Translations under genes and position numbers: made by a program
The notes under the pieces: generated by a model
Told to the model about the DNA's origin: nothing
The model's database searches: none
Seen by the model: the letters and a program-made list of their open reading frames with translations, nothing else
Shown: positions 28,601 through 36,864 of the stretch, one piece after another
Position numbering within the stretch: the first letter of the stretch is position 1
Layout: every line of letters starts with the position of its first letter
Source: Dysgonomonas sp. BGC7
GTDB lineage: Bacteria > Bacteroidota > Bacteroidia > Bacteroidales > Dysgonomonadaceae
DNA length: 64,000 bases
Assembly (NCBI RefSeq): GCF_001261735.1
Contig: NZ_CVRP01000003.1
Span: 62,001 to 126,000 of the forward strand
Direction: 5' to 3'

Positions 28601-30125
28601 TTTTAACCTTCGCCTTAAAGATAAGTTCGGGATTGTCTTTGTCCGATAAGTCGAACAATCCATTAACAGTAAGTAAGCCATTAGGGTCTGTTACTGCCAA
28701 CTTGCCGTCTACCCGCATGCCATCATAGTCTACATCGAGAGCTACATCTTTGTAAGTATAACCCTTGAAGTCGGTATCGTATATATTCCCCGCAGCAGTA
28801 CCTTTTATCTTGCCATATTTCGGTTTTATAAGGTCTACCGATAAGTTTAAAGAAGTCTTGCCTAAATCTTTATTCCCTAGCATTTCGCCTAATTTAAAGC
28901 CTGAGGTATAAACCTTTCCTTTAACAAATGAGCTTATACCCTGACGAGGCTTGAAGCCAAACAGTACATCTGTTTTTATAATACCTAAATCAGTTTCGAG
29001 ACTACCAAAAGCTGTTAACTGGTGCAAATAGCCCGAAATATCGCCTTCGAAAGAGATAGTACCCAATTTTTTTAGTTCTTGGGGCAAATGTATTTTATTC
29101 TTCGAAAGGTTATTTACTATACCTTCCACTTCATTGCTGCTCACTATTAGTTTGTCTACACTTCCCAATATATACATATTTTCAGGATCGCGAATATCCT
29201 TTATTTCAGTATTTGAAATCAGATGAAGCTTTTCTCCATAATCGAGAGTAAGATTGTTTATATTTAGGTTATCTACCGAACCGGAAATATTAGCACGAAA
29301 CGAGACTACATCTTTAAAATATTGGAGAGATGGTGTGAATGCGGCAATATCTTTTGGGGCAATATAAGACTCCGCTATTCGGCAATCGAGGGTGGCATAG
29401 TCCAGTATTTTAGCTGTATCGCTACTTGGTGTAAGATCCAGCTCACACTTTTCGAGTTCGAGGTACGAAGAAGGCAGATTGAGTTCAAACCCTCTGACCG
29501 ATACCTTTTTGCCTTGGGTAATAAGCCTGAACACCAGATCGGATATTTCCAGTCCACTTTGTTCCTTAAGGCTAATTTTCTTTACCTGAATATTTAGAGA
29601 GTCGGAAGCCAGAGATTTCAGAGCCAGTTTGGCATGTAGATCCGAAACATGAATATGATTAGGATCGAACAGGTTAACTTTATGCCCTTTATCTTTTACA
29701 TCGTAGAAGAAATTACCGTTGACGATATTTATCGAATTTATCACAAAATTTATCGCCGATTTCGGCTTGTCATCTTTCGACTTGAATGCGTCAATAACAT
29801 ACTGAATATTCAACGGAGCATCGCTCGTCTCCTTCGACAAACGGACTTCGAAGTCGGAAAGCCATGCAGAAGTAACAGCAATTCGGCCATTAACCAAAGA
29901 CAATAAATCTATTCCTGCCGAAAGCCTGTCTACCATCAATGCTCTTTCGCCCGACTGATCGTAAAGATATACACTGTCTAAACGAACAGTATTGAAAAGT
30001 TGAAAATGAAGTTTTCCTATTCCCAGTTCTGTTCCCAGTTTCAGCTTTAGTTCTTCTACTACACGCTCTTTTGCATACTCCTGAACAGCCGGCATATTTA
30101 ACAGACCAAACAAGAGGGTAATCAA
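25668..30125 (-). CDS. tamB: TamB / AsmA-like translocation and assembly module protein (DUF490)
   Basis: A giant 1485-residue beta-helical protein anchored in the inner membrane, expected to span the periplasm and move lipids or help outer-membrane protein assembly. The C-terminal TamB domain is clear: IARGSYNFTFQRLMERRFVI (about 1180-1199), VNCVLNLTGPLKHPNIGLDI, and a late segment LILSSQLLNDRLIINGNFGY. The body is repetitive beta strand. The coordinate given is a TTG start. The frame is open 21 codons further (to a stop at 30189-30191) and there encodes a basic, hydrophobic anchor (KRFKQIFLSILGVIVG), but no ATG occurs, so the true start is uncertain. A downstream methyltransferase gene overlaps its stop. 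Confidence 0.9.
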   Translation of the reverse strand: MITLLFGLLNMPAVQEYAKERVVEELKLKLGTELGIGKLHFQLFNTVRLDSVYLYDQSGERALMVDRLSAGIDLLSLVNGRIAVTSAWLSDFEVRLSKETSDAPLNIQYVIDAFKSKDDKPKSAINFVINSINIVNGNFFYDVKDKGHKVNLFDPNHIHVSDLHAKLALKSLASDSLNIQVKKISLKEQSGLEISDLVFRLITQGKKVSVRGFELNLPSSYLELEKCELDLTPSSDTAKILDYATLDCRIAESYIAPKDIAAFTPSLQYFKDVVSFRANISGSVDNLNINNLTLDYGEKLHLISNTEIKDIRDPENMYILGSVDKLIVSSNEVEGIVNNLSKNKIHLPQELKKLGTISFEGDISGYLHQLTAFGSLETDLGIIKTDVLFGFKPRQGISSFVKGKVYTSGFKLGEMLGNKDLGKTSLNLSVDLIKPKYGKIKGTAAGNIYDTDFKGYTYKDVALDVDYDGMRVDGKLAVTDPNGLLTVNGLFDLSDKDNPELIFKAKVKNVQLDNLNLADNLKHSYISLNIDADFTGKNIDNAEGYIRIDSLDFIREDKSFQMNKLLVEVSGGEDNKDLKISSDIVNGDIKGMYSFSSMINSVQQTLHPYLPALIKQNEKKNPEDKNNVLNFNLQINNTESLSSILNLPVTVLSPAKIVGFYNNIQDKFKVEVFTPSIKAGGMNIKSGYVLLRNPDNIIESQINALIIGKKETMNDIVIKSTIDNNLINTNISLVNTGQQKAKGDFSISTLFAKADGEPLSVDVDVLPSELLLNNAVWKMDKSHIQIKGGTYAVNNFSVYNENGSQEIKVNGKYSPKNSNDILKAELKNINLEYIFQTLAIDALQFGGAATGNLFVSTIENKPYANTRLHISDFKFNGAELGNLDIFSELDDETNVVGLDGLIVSKENKETKVKGVLDPVKQSLSINFDADSINIGFLNKYAESVFQNISGRGSGHVHLFGNFSDVTVEGKAFIKDASLGINFLNTRYSFSDTVYLKKDLIYFNDITLTDQYGNRAQASGKVTHDFFHDFMYLVDLKAENFLLYNATQVQNPLFYGKVFGSGNGTIAGDESAVDIDIRMRTEDKTAIRMNFMDEYVNAYSFINYKSKNNKDSVNVAASDPPPIKTESGMEINMNFYIDATPDAVVEIIMDPVGGDVLRGSGSGAMQFTWSTKTSPRLYGTYNIARGSYNFTFQRLMERRFVIQDGSNVQFRGDPFEAILDVAAIYKINASLSDLDKQLALETGQTTVPVNCVLNLTGPLKHPNIGLDIKFPSADPEVERQVKSLINTEDEINKQVAYLLILSKFKAPNYSNPGTQTSDFAAVASATLSNQLTKIVSQIDDRWQLGTNIRYSDAEMTYTEAELILSSQLLNDRLIINGNFGYRNNLDINKEAMVTDVDIEYLLNNAGTWRIKAYNHYNEKYYYTQSDKSPNTQGIGLVYKKDFDDLKDLFRGRKVRILPRIDTVVPVKPDSTKKGSALSNFIRMRKK

Positions 30126-30279
30126 TCCAACGATTACACCTAATATGGAAAGGAATATTTGTTTAAACCGTTTTATAGTTTTCCGTTTTTAAATAAAAGC
30201 AAATTTCGTTATCTGTATTCTTTATTCTCGACTTCCTATTGCTTTTATACAGCCAGTGGGACAATAATCTTACAGAGTG

Positions 30280-30287
30280 CAAAATTA
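30280..30287 (-). promoter_or_regulatory. -7 box (TAATTTTG) upstream of tamB
   Basis: Exact TAnnTTTG on the minus strand, about 90-150 bases before the possible tamB starts and downstream of the antiporter stop. Confidence 0.45.
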
Positions 30288-30398
30288 CCAAAAAAAAGCA
30301 GTTATTCCTTATCCCAAACAGGTTATCTCAATAGTTTATTTTACTATTAAGATTATTTATAGAAAATATGTAAATCTGCTACCCGAAACAAAAGATTA

Positions 30399-31664
30399 TC
30401 ATACATTTATGCGATGTGCCAACTTACTGATACTAAGCCCCTGCACAATAATAGAGAAAATAACCACGAAGTATGTGGCCGCTATAATGGCTTCTTTGTA
30501 CGGGCCATTTGCTATAGATAAGGCAAGAGCAATTGACACACCACCACGAAGCCCGCCCCATACCAATATGGTAATTGTTCCCTTTGTAAATTTCTCATTG
30601 AACGGTATCAGCATTGTAGGAATGCGTATAGATATATATCTGGCAAACAGAACTACGACTATACAAGTTACACCCAATACCCAATAGTGCCCGATGTCGG
30701 GGATCAGCAATAGTTCGAATCCTATGAATAAGAAAAGAACAGCATTCAGTATTTCATCTATCAGCTCCCAGAATATCCCCAGATACCCTCTTTCTCCGGG
30801 AGTTTTACTCAATATCTTACGGCGCGAATCTCCTATTATCAGCCCTGCCGAAACCATAGTCAACGGACCTGATATCCCCATAGCCTGCGAAACGATATAT
30901 CCGCCCATTACTATAGACAAGGTGATAAGCACCGATAATTTATAATTCTTGGCTGTTCGCATGGCATAGCTACCCAGTTGCCCCAGCAAAAGGCCGACAA
31001 TAATACCTCCGGCAGTCTCTTTGACCAAAAGCCACGACACACTGAAAAATGTGAGATCGGCCATAGTCTCCTGCCCCATAGCAATATTGTATATGATACT
31101 GAATGTAACGACAGCAACCCCATCGTTGAACAGCGATTCGCCCGCCACCTTCGTTTCCAATGGTTTAGACACTTTTATTTCTTTCAGGATACCCAATGCG
31201 GCGACTGCATCGGTAGGAGAAATAAGTGCTCCAAACAGCAAGCAGTATATCAATGGCATCTTATGATGAATATGTATAAGAGGCAACAACAGGCCGAGAA
31301 TGTAATAAAGAGCAAAACCAATAACAAATGTAGATATAATAACACTCAGAGAAGAAAATACGATAACAGGCAGCTTCTCTTCTTTCAGATCTTTCAGATT
31401 GATATTAATAGCACCGGCAAACAGCAGGAAGTTGAGCATACCACCCATCAGCATCTGTGTGAAATCTATATGGCTTATCAGCACCGACAAATCGTGCAGA
31501 GGACGAGTAGTTGTCAGCCTGCTCACGATAACGACTCCTAACGACACCAATATGGCAATCACCATAACACCGATGGTGGAAGGCAACTTCAGAAAACGAA
31601 CATTTATGTACGAAAATACAGTAGCAATTATAATAAGTACGGAAAGCGAATAGTAAAAATCCAT
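30399..31664 (-). CDS. CPA1-family Na+(K+)/H+ antiporter
   Basis: 421 residues, twelve or so transmembrane helices covering nearly the whole length. Helix 5-6 region GALISPTDAVAALGILKEIK (about 157-176) and VAGESLFNDGVAVVTFSI (about 183-200) are the CPA1/NhaP ion-binding motifs, with the paired Asp of the exchange site and the E-S-x-x-N-D-G block. The short C-terminus has no cytoplasmic TrkA-type regulatory domain. The expected role is sodium and pH homeostasis in the inner membrane. A TAATTTTG box (31695-31702, minus strand) lies 30 bases upstream. Confidence 0.92.
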   Translation of the reverse strand: MDFYYSLSVLIIIATVFSYINVRFLKLPSTIGVMVIAILVSLGVVIVSRLTTTRPLHDLSVLISHIDFTQMLMGGMLNFLLFAGAININLKDLKEEKLPVIVFSSLSVIISTFVIGFALYYILGLLLPLIHIHHKMPLIYCLLFGALISPTDAVAALGILKEIKVSKPLETKVAGESLFNDGVAVVTFSIIYNIAMGQETMADLTFFSVSWLLVKETAGGIIVGLLLGQLGSYAMRTAKNYKLSVLITLSIVMGGYIVSQAMGISGPLTMVSAGLIIGDSRRKILSKTPGERGYLGIFWELIDEILNAVLFLFIGFELLLIPDIGHYWVLGVTCIVVVLFARYISIRIPTMLIPFNEKFTKGTITILVWGGLRGGVSIALALSIANGPYKEAIIAATYFVVIFSIIVQGLSISKLAHRINV

Positions 31665-31694
31665 ATATTAACTACAGAAGGTGATAACAGGCAT

Positions 31695-31702
31695 CAAAAT
31701 TA
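31695..31702 (-). promoter_or_regulatory. -7 box (TAATTTTG) for the CPA1 antiporter
   Basis: Exact consensus 30 bases before the ATG; no clear -33 partner. Confidence 0.5.
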
Positions 31703-31814
31703 CAAATATTTTCTCATTTATAAATCTCTCATTTATTCTAAAATCCGAATATTCCCAATTGGTTAAAATAGGTTTAAGAAGAAGATATTGCATCCGATAC
31801 ATTCAAAAAGTTAC

Positions 31815-31822
31815 TATCTTTA
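31815..31822 (+). promoter_or_regulatory. Variant -7 box TATCTTTA before recR
   Basis: CTATCTTTAC also appears upstream of the DUF1080 gene (12765), the LuxR-type gene (41066) and the fucosidase gene (58251), so it is probably a genuine -7 variant in this genome with A in place of the final G. A TTG lies 24 bases upstream, wider than usual. Confidence 0.5.
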
Positions 31823-31850
31823 CGCACCTTTTTGGGGATAGAAACAGAAT

Positions 31851-32474
31851 ATGAATCAAAAATATCCATCAGTATTACTGGAAAATGCAGTAAACGAATT
31901 TGCCCGCCTGCCGGGTATCGGACGTAAAACTGCATTGAGGCTTATATTACATCTTTTGCGACAAGACGATACACTTGTTGATAGTTTTGCTCAGGCACTT
32001 GTTACACTCAAGCACGAAGTAAAATATTGCAGCGTATGCCACAATATATGTGATGACGAAGTGTGTCCTATCTGCAAAGACAAATCACGAGACAGATCGA
32101 CCGTATGTGTTGTAGAAAACATAAAAGAAGTGATGGCCATAGAAAACACCATGCAATACAAAGGGCTGTATCATGTACTGGGAGGCATTATCTCTCCCAT
32201 AGATGGCATAGGACCCGCCGATCTGGAAATAAACAGCTTGGTAGAACGAGTATCGCAAGGTAATATCAACGAGGTTATCCTAGCCCTTAGTACTACGATG
32301 GAAGGAGATACAACAAACTTTTATATATATAAAAAACTAGCTCCCTACGATGTTAAGACTTCAATGATTGCCCGTGGAATATCTATTGGCGACGAAATAG
32401 AATATGCCGATGAAGTCACTCTGGGAAGATCTATACTTAACAGAACCTTGTTTAATGAATCGTATCGTATCTGA
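31851..32474 (+). CDS. recR: Recombination protein RecR
   Basis: 207 residues. RecR works with RecO and RecF to load RecA on gapped DNA. HhH at the N-terminus ([17 protein letters not shown], about 20-36), a four-cysteine zinc motif (C-S-V-C ... C-P-I-C, about 63-78), a Toprim domain ([17 protein letters not shown], about 84-100; [16 protein letters not shown], about 117-132) and a C-terminal Walker-B-like segment. It is the first gene of a same-strand run through 34702, though 69 bases separate it from the next. Confidence 0.96.
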   Translation: MNQKYPSVLLENAVNEFARLPGIGRKTALRLILHLLRQDDTLVDSFAQALVTLKHEVKYCSVCHNICDDEVCPICKDKSRDRSTVCVVENIKEVMAIENTMQYKGLYHVLGGIISPIDGIGPADLEINSLVERVSQGNINEVILALSTTMEGDTTNFYIYKKLAPYDVKTSMIARGISIGDEIEYADEVTLGRSILNRTLFNESYRI

Positions 32475-32543
32475 TTTCATTACACAACTTATTATATACA
32501 TAATACGAAACAATCACAATAGAAATACATTAATACATAAAAT

Positions 32544-32999
32544 ATGATTATTGCAGTAGATTTTGACGGAACGGTAGTAGAACACGAATACCCACGCATA
32601 GGACGCCCAATTCCTTTTGCCATCGAAACCTTACTACAACTTCAAAAAGACGGACATACCCTGTTGATGTGGAGTGTGCGCAAAGGAAGCCTGCTTCAGG
32701 AAGCTGTAGATTATTGCGAAAGCAAAGGTTTGAAATTTTATGCAGCAAACAAGAATCACCCCGACGAAGACGTCAGCACTGCTTCCCGAAAGCTGGATGC
32801 AGACTTGTTTATCGACGATCGCAATTTGGGAGGACTGCCCGACTGGGGAGTAATCTACCATGCCATAAGAGCAATGGAAAAAGGAGAAACATCGTTCGAA
32901 AAAATAATGATGTCGTCAGGAGAAAATCAACGTGTACGCCGACGCAAGAAAAACTTCTTCATAAGACTGGGCGAAATGTTTGAAAAAGACAAATATTAA
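32544..32999 (+). CDS. Small HAD-like hydrolase (BT0820-type)
   Basis: 151 residues. The HAD motif I MIIAVDFDGTVVEHEYPRIG opens the protein with both catalytic Asp residues (D6, D8). LLMWSVRKGS supplies the motif II position and DLFIDDRNLGGLPDWG (about 89-104) the acidic motif IV. There is no cap domain, so it probably acts on phosphorylated small or macromolecular substrates; the substrate is unknown. Its size and order match the structurally solved Bacteroides BT0820 family. The C-terminus is basic (RVRRRKKNFFIR). Confidence 0.82.
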   Translation: MIIAVDFDGTVVEHEYPRIGRPIPFAIETLLQLQKDGHTLLMWSVRKGSLLQEAVDYCESKGLKFYAANKNHPDEDVSTASRKLDADLFIDDRNLGGLPDWGVIYHAIRAMEKGETSFEKIMMSSGENQRVRRRKKNFFIRLGEMFEKDKY

Positions 33000-33039
33000 G
33001 CAGTAATTTTATATATTGCATGTCTTAAATCAAAAATTT

Positions 33040-33576
33040 ATGACAAATACACTTCTTAGTAATTCTCAGATAAGTCTTCGTGCTGTAGAACCCGAAGATT
33101 TAGACATCCTTTACGGATGGGAAAACAGTACCGCACTGTGGATACATGGCAATACACTTGCTCCCTATTCGAAGCTTGTACTTCGTCAATACATAAACGA
33201 CGCTTTGGAAATGGATATCTATCAGAGCAAGCAGTTGCGCCTGATGATAGACCTTCCTGCCGAAGATGCTACTGTGGGGACAATAGACCTATACGATATA
33301 GATGCTCACAACAGCAGAGCAGGTATAGGCATACTCGTAGACGAGGCATATCGCCAACGCAAGTTTGCATCGCAGGCTCTAAGTCTGATGAGTGAGTATG
33401 CTTTCAAATTTCTCCATCTTCATCAACTGTATGCTTACATATCGGAGAGCAATACTAAAAGTATCAGTCTTTTCGAAAAGTCGGGTTATAAAGAATCGGG
33501 TGTACTGAAAGATTGGGTGCAACGTAGCGAAACATTCGGAAATGTAAAACTTTTTCAGCTACTCAACAATAAATGA
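33040..33576 (+). CDS. GNAT acetyltransferase
   Basis: 178 residues from MTNTLLSNSQISLRAVEPED; an earlier in-frame start at 33016 adds residues outside the fold. It is of RimJ/SpeG-like form: N-terminal LRAVEPEDLDILYGWENS, acetyl-CoA loop GIGILVDEAYRQRKFASQAL (about 97-116), and C-terminal HQLYAYISESNTKSISLFEKSG. The acceptor could be a polyamine or a protein N-terminus; sequence does not decide. It overlaps the next gene by four bases (ATGA). Confidence 0.85.
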   Translation: MTNTLLSNSQISLRAVEPEDLDILYGWENSTALWIHGNTLAPYSKLVLRQYINDALEMDIYQSKQLRLMIDLPAEDATVGTIDLYDIDAHNSRAGIGILVDEAYRQRKFASQALSLMSEYAFKFLHLHQLYAYISESNTKSISLFEKSGYKESGVLKDWVQRSETFGNVKLFQLLNNK

Positions 33577-34136
33577 AAGAAGATATAAAAAAAGCATTCG
33601 ATGTGCTTGTAGCCGGAGGGCTGATACTCTACCCCACCGACACCATTTGGGGAATCGGGTGTGACGCCACCAACGAGGAGGCTGTAAGACGTGTGTATGA
33701 ACTAAAAAAACGTGTAGATAGCAAAGCTCTCATCACACTTGTAGACAATCCTGTGAAGCTGGACTTCTACATAGACGGAGTGCCTGATGTAGCATGGGAC
33801 TTGATAGAGTTGTCAGACAAACCGCTGACCATAATATACGACAATGCCCGCAATGTAGCTCCCAATATGGTAGCCGAAGACGGCAGCCTTGCCATAAGGG
33901 TGACCAAAGAGGAGTTTTCGCATGAGCTTTGCAAACGCTTCCGCAAGGCGCTGGTATCTACATCAGCCAATATAAGCGGAGAACCTGCTCCTGCCAATTT
34001 TGACGAAATAAGCGAGGATATAAAAAAAGGCGTAGATTATATAGTCTCGTACAGACAAGACGACAGAAGCAAATCGAAGGCATCCAGCATCATAAAACTG
34101 GGTAAAGGCGGAGAGGTGAAAATAATCAGGGAATAA
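33573..34136 (+). CDS. TsaC/YrdC/Sua5-family protein (threonylcarbamoyl-AMP synthase-like)
   Basis: 187 residues. It forms threonylcarbamoyl-AMP from threonine, bicarbonate and ATP for the t6A37 modification of tRNA. The YrdC fold is shown by GGLILYPTDTIWGIGCDATN (about 15-34), the K-R-V-D-S-K substrate-binding stretch and VSTSANISGEPAPANFDEI (about 128-146). No Sua5 C-terminal domain is present. It is coupled to its neighbours on both sides: four bases shared with the acetyltransferase and one base shared with the pentapeptide gene. Other YrdC homologues may exist elsewhere, so this could be a paralogue. Confidence 0.88.
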   Translation: MKEDIKKAFDVLVAGGLILYPTDTIWGIGCDATNEEAVRRVYELKKRVDSKALITLVDNPVKLDFYIDGVPDVAWDLIELSDKPLTIIYDNARNVAPNMVAEDGSLAIRVTKEEFSHELCKRFRKALVSTSANISGEPAPANFDEISEDIKKGVDYIVSYRQDDRSKSKASSIIKLGKGGEVKIIRE

Positions 34137-34702
34137 TGGCTATATACGAAGACAAGCATTTCGAAAATCTGATATATACCACAGAGCAAACTCAGGAGGT
34201 ATTTGAAAATTGCACATTTTCGAAATGTGATTTTTCCAATCAGAGGTTATATTCGTGTCAATTCAACGATTGCTCGTTCTCGGATTGCAATCTGTCTATG
34301 ACCGACCTTAGTCAATCGACAATGAATAATGTTCGCTTCAAAAACTGTAAAATATTGGGTGTTAAATTCAATCACTGTCACGACTTTATCTTCGAAGTGA
34401 GTTTCGACAACTGCATGCTAGACTATAGTTCGTTCGAAAAAAGGAAAATGAGCAAGACTACATTCAAAAACTCATCGCTAAAGGGTGTTGACTTTGGTAG
34501 TACCGACATCAGACAGTCTAAATTTATAGGCTGCGATCTGAGTGAAGCTATTTTTTACAACACAAACATACAGGGAGCTGATTTTTCAAGCTCTCACAAT
34601 TATATAATCGACCTCAACGAAAATCAGGTAAAGAAAGCCCGCTTCTCAAAAGATGGCTTAGCAGGCCTTTTACAACAATTCGATATTGTTATAGAGCATT
34701 GA
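34136..34702 (+). CDS. Pentapeptide-repeat protein, Qnr-like in layout
   Basis: 188 residues. Repeats of the A(D/N)LxF/CxF type run from about 25 to 160 (CTFSKCDFSNQRLYSCQF, CNLSMTDLSQSTMNNVRF), expected to form a right-handed quadrilateral beta helix. The central CNLSMTDLS...ILGVKFNHC and the closing GLAGLLQQFDIVIE resemble matching parts of Qnr proteins, which protect gyrase from quinolones; that likeness is by eye only. Size is close to Qnr (about 218). Its start overlaps the stop of the YrdC gene. A bidirectional terminator follows. Confidence 0.8.
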   Translation: MAIYEDKHFENLIYTTEQTQEVFENCTFSKCDFSNQRLYSCQFNDCSFSDCNLSMTDLSQSTMNNVRFKNCKILGVKFNHCHDFIFEVSFDNCMLDYSSFEKRKMSKTTFKNSSLKGVDFGSTDIRQSKFIGCDLSEAIFYNTNIQGADFSSSHNYIIDLNENQVKKARFSKDGLAGLLQQFDIVIEH

Positions 34703-34727
34703 TTTTTTTATTTGACTTATTATAAAG

Positions 34728-34761
34728 AAAGAGGCTTATACATCCAAGTATAAGCCTCTTT
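34728..34761. terminator. Bidirectional terminator
   Basis: AAAGAGGCTTATAC / GTATAAGCCTCTTT, 14 perfect pairs, six-base loop, with T tract; lies between convergent genes. Confidence 0.88.
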
Positions 34762-34782
34762 TTATTATCAATAATTATAATC

Positions 34783-35724
34783 TTAGATTATATTGCTTTC
34801 TTTAAGCACTGCATTTGTTTTGTGAACCGCAGCAGCAGAAGCTTCGAACTTTTCTTTTTCGTCGGCAGTCAGTTTCAGGTCGATGATCTTTTCCCAACCA
34901 TTTTTGCCCAATACTACAGGAACACCAATGCAAATGTCATTCTGACCATATTCTCCTTCAAGAGGCACACAGCAAGGGATAACTTTCTTTTGGTTGTGAA
35001 TTATAGATTCCACTACATAAGCTCCCGCAGCACCCGGTGCGTACCAAGCAGATGTACCAAGCAGACCTGTCAGAGTAGCTCCGCCAACCATAGTGTCAGC
35101 CACTACTTTATCCAACGCTTCTTTCGATAGCAAATCAGATACAGGTATACCTTTATATGTAGCAAGACGTGTAACAGGGATCATTGTAGTATCGCCATGT
35201 CCGCCTATTACCATACCTTCTACTTCATTAGCATTGCAGCCAAGAGCCTGGCTCAGATAGTATTTGAAACGAGAGCTGTCCAAAGCTCCGCCCATACCGA
35301 CAATACGATGTTTTGGCAATCCGGTAACTTTAGAAGCCAGATATGTCATAGTATCCATAGGGTTGGAGATGATAACAAGAATAGCATTTGGCGAATACTT
35401 AAGGATGTTTTCAGCTACGCTTTTCACAATACCTGCATTTACACCTATCAGCTCTTCTCTTGTCATTCCGGGTTTGCGAGGAATACCGGATGTAATAACT
35501 ACAACATCTGAATTTGCTGTTGCTGCATAATCATTGGTTACTCCCTTTAGACATGTATCAAATCCCAACAACTGGGCGGTCTGATTCATATCCATAGCTT
35601 TACCTTCCGAAACGCCTTCTTTTACATCAAGCATTATCACTTCATCCGCCACTTCGTTAAATGCAAGTACATTTGCACACGTAGCACCTACATTACCGGC
35701 ACCTACAACTGTTACTTTCGACAT
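34783..35724 (-). CDS. mdh: Malate dehydrogenase
   Basis: Interconverts malate and oxaloacetate with NAD in central metabolism; cytosolic. 313 residues of the LDH-like MDH group: Rossmann start MSKVTVVGAGNVGATCANVL, Asp in VIMLDVKEG that selects NAD, catalytic loop ITSGIPRKPGMTREELI (about 77-93) with substrate Arg residues, IISNPMDTMTYLASKVTGLP and the catalytic His in VIGGHGDTTMIPVT (about 171-184). The Pro-Met triplet after Asn and the R-K-P-G-M loop indicate malate rather than lactate. A TACATTTG box at 35830-35837 (minus) would give a leader of about 100 bases. Confidence 0.96.
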   Translation of the reverse strand: MSKVTVVGAGNVGATCANVLAFNEVADEVIMLDVKEGVSEGKAMDMNQTAQLLGFDTCLKGVTNDYAATANSDVVVITSGIPRKPGMTREELIGVNAGIVKSVAENILKYSPNAILVIISNPMDTMTYLASKVTGLPKHRIVGMGGALDSSRFKYYLSQALGCNANEVEGMVIGGHGDTTMIPVTRLATYKGIPVSDLLSKEALDKVVADTMVGGATLTGLLGTSAWYAPGAAGAYVVESIIHNQKKVIPCCVPLEGEYGQNDICIGVPVVLGKNGWEKIIDLKLTADEKEKFEASAAAVHKTNAVLKESNII

Positions 35725-35829
35725 AATAATTTTGTTTTAATATATTTAATTAAGTTGTTCTTATCCCCTTGTATTTCATATTGTAAGCATCAACACCCAA
35801 AGGTGTGCTCAATCTGAATAAAAGCCTAA

Positions 35830-35837
35830 CAAATGTA
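35830..35837 (-). promoter_or_regulatory. -7 box (TACATTTG) upstream of mdh
   Basis: Exact consensus about 106 bases before the mdh ATG; the -33 element is not clear. Confidence 0.4.
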
Positions 35838-35917
35838 CATGCTTATTCTGAAATAAAGAAGATTTTGAGAAGTAAAAATTATTTCATTTATTAAAAAAAG
35901 CGAAACAATCCTATCCT

Positions 35918-35949
35918 TTTGTTCAATATATTTAAAACGTTTATATTTG
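35918..35949 (+). promoter_or_regulatory. Promoter TTTG-N20-TATATTTG
   Basis: TTTG (35918-35921) and TATATTTG (35942-35949) with a 20-base spacer, 24 bases before the ATG at 35974: a full consensus promoter. Confidence 0.85.
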
Positions 35950-35973
35950 TAGTCGCTTTGAAATAATATTCAT

Positions 35974-36864
35974 ATGAGTACAGAAACTAAGAATAATTCG
36001 AAAATACTAATTGCTGTAATTGTTATACTGATTGTAGGAATCGGAATAGCCGGATATTTTATATTCAATCAGAAAACACAGATAGAGGACTTGCAGGAAG
36101 AAAGCAGCCTGAACAAACAGCAGCTCGAAGACGAATACGAAAGCCTCTCTATGCAGTATGAAGGCTTTAAGATGAATATTAAAAACGACTCCCTGTTACA
36201 GAAATTGACTAACGAGCAAACTAAAGTACAACGCTTGTTGGATGAGTTGAAAACCGTAAAAGCAGAAAATAAAGCAGAAATAAGCAGACTGAACAAAGAG
36301 CTATCCAGTTTGCGCAAGATTCTGAAATCATACATTATACAGATAGATTCCCTCAACAGAGCCAATGCACAGCTAAGGCAGGAAAAGCAAGAGATTACCA
36401 ACAAATATCAGGAGGCTAGTAGGAATCTGAATGCTGTTTCGCAGCAAAAGGACAGCCTCAACCATAAGGTAACTTTGGCTTCCAAGCTCGATGCAACCGG
36501 CATAAGCGTACAGGCTACAAATAGTAAGGGAAAAGTACAGAAAAAAATAAGCAAAATAGAACAGTTGATTGTCAACTTCACTGTAACAAAGAACATAACC
36601 GCTCAACCCGGAGAACGGACTATATATATAAGGATAATGAAACCCGACAATGACGTTCTATCCAAAAGCCGCACCAATGTATTTGCATACGAAAACAGAG
36701 ACATCAACTATTCGATGCGCAAAATAATAGAGTATGGTGGCGAAGAAACAGGCGTAACGATGTATTGGGCTGTAGAAGAATATCTGATGCCGGGTACATA
36801 CCGCATTGATATATTTGCCGATGGCAACCGCATAGGATCTAAATCTTTCACGCTGGAAAACTAA
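35974..36864 (+). CDS. Membrane-anchored coiled-coil protein, unknown function
   Basis: 296 residues. A single N-terminal transmembrane helix (ILIAVIVILIVGIGIAGYFI, about 11-30), then a long coiled coil (about 35-165) rich in Glu, Lys and Leu, then a compact beta-rich C-terminal domain (about 185-296; KIEQLIVNFTVTKNITAQPG, GTYRIDIFADGNRIGSKSF). The topology is an inner-membrane anchor with a periplasmic rod and head. No family function is known to me; automated names such as chromosome partitioning protein would rest on the coiled coil only. It overlaps the following acetyltransferase by one base. Confidence 0.75.
   Translation: MSTETKNNSKILIAVIVILIVGIGIAGYFIFNQKTQIEDLQEESSLNKQQLEDEYESLSMQYEGFKMNIKNDSLLQKLTNEQTKVQRLLDELKTVKAENKAEISRLNKELSSLRKILKSYIIQIDSLNRANAQLRQEKQEITNKYQEASRNLNAVSQQKDSLNHKVTLASKLDATGISVQATNSKGKVQKKISKIEQLIVNFTVTKNITAQPGERTIYIRIMKPDNDVLSKSRTNVFAYENRDINYSMRKIIEYGGEETGVTMYWAVEEYLMPGTYRIDIFADGNRIGSKSFTLEN

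Noticed and set aside
25668-30125. Possible CRISPR or tandem repeats inside the long beta-helical gene
   Set aside because: The repetition is at protein level (beta strands); no exact DNA repeats were found.
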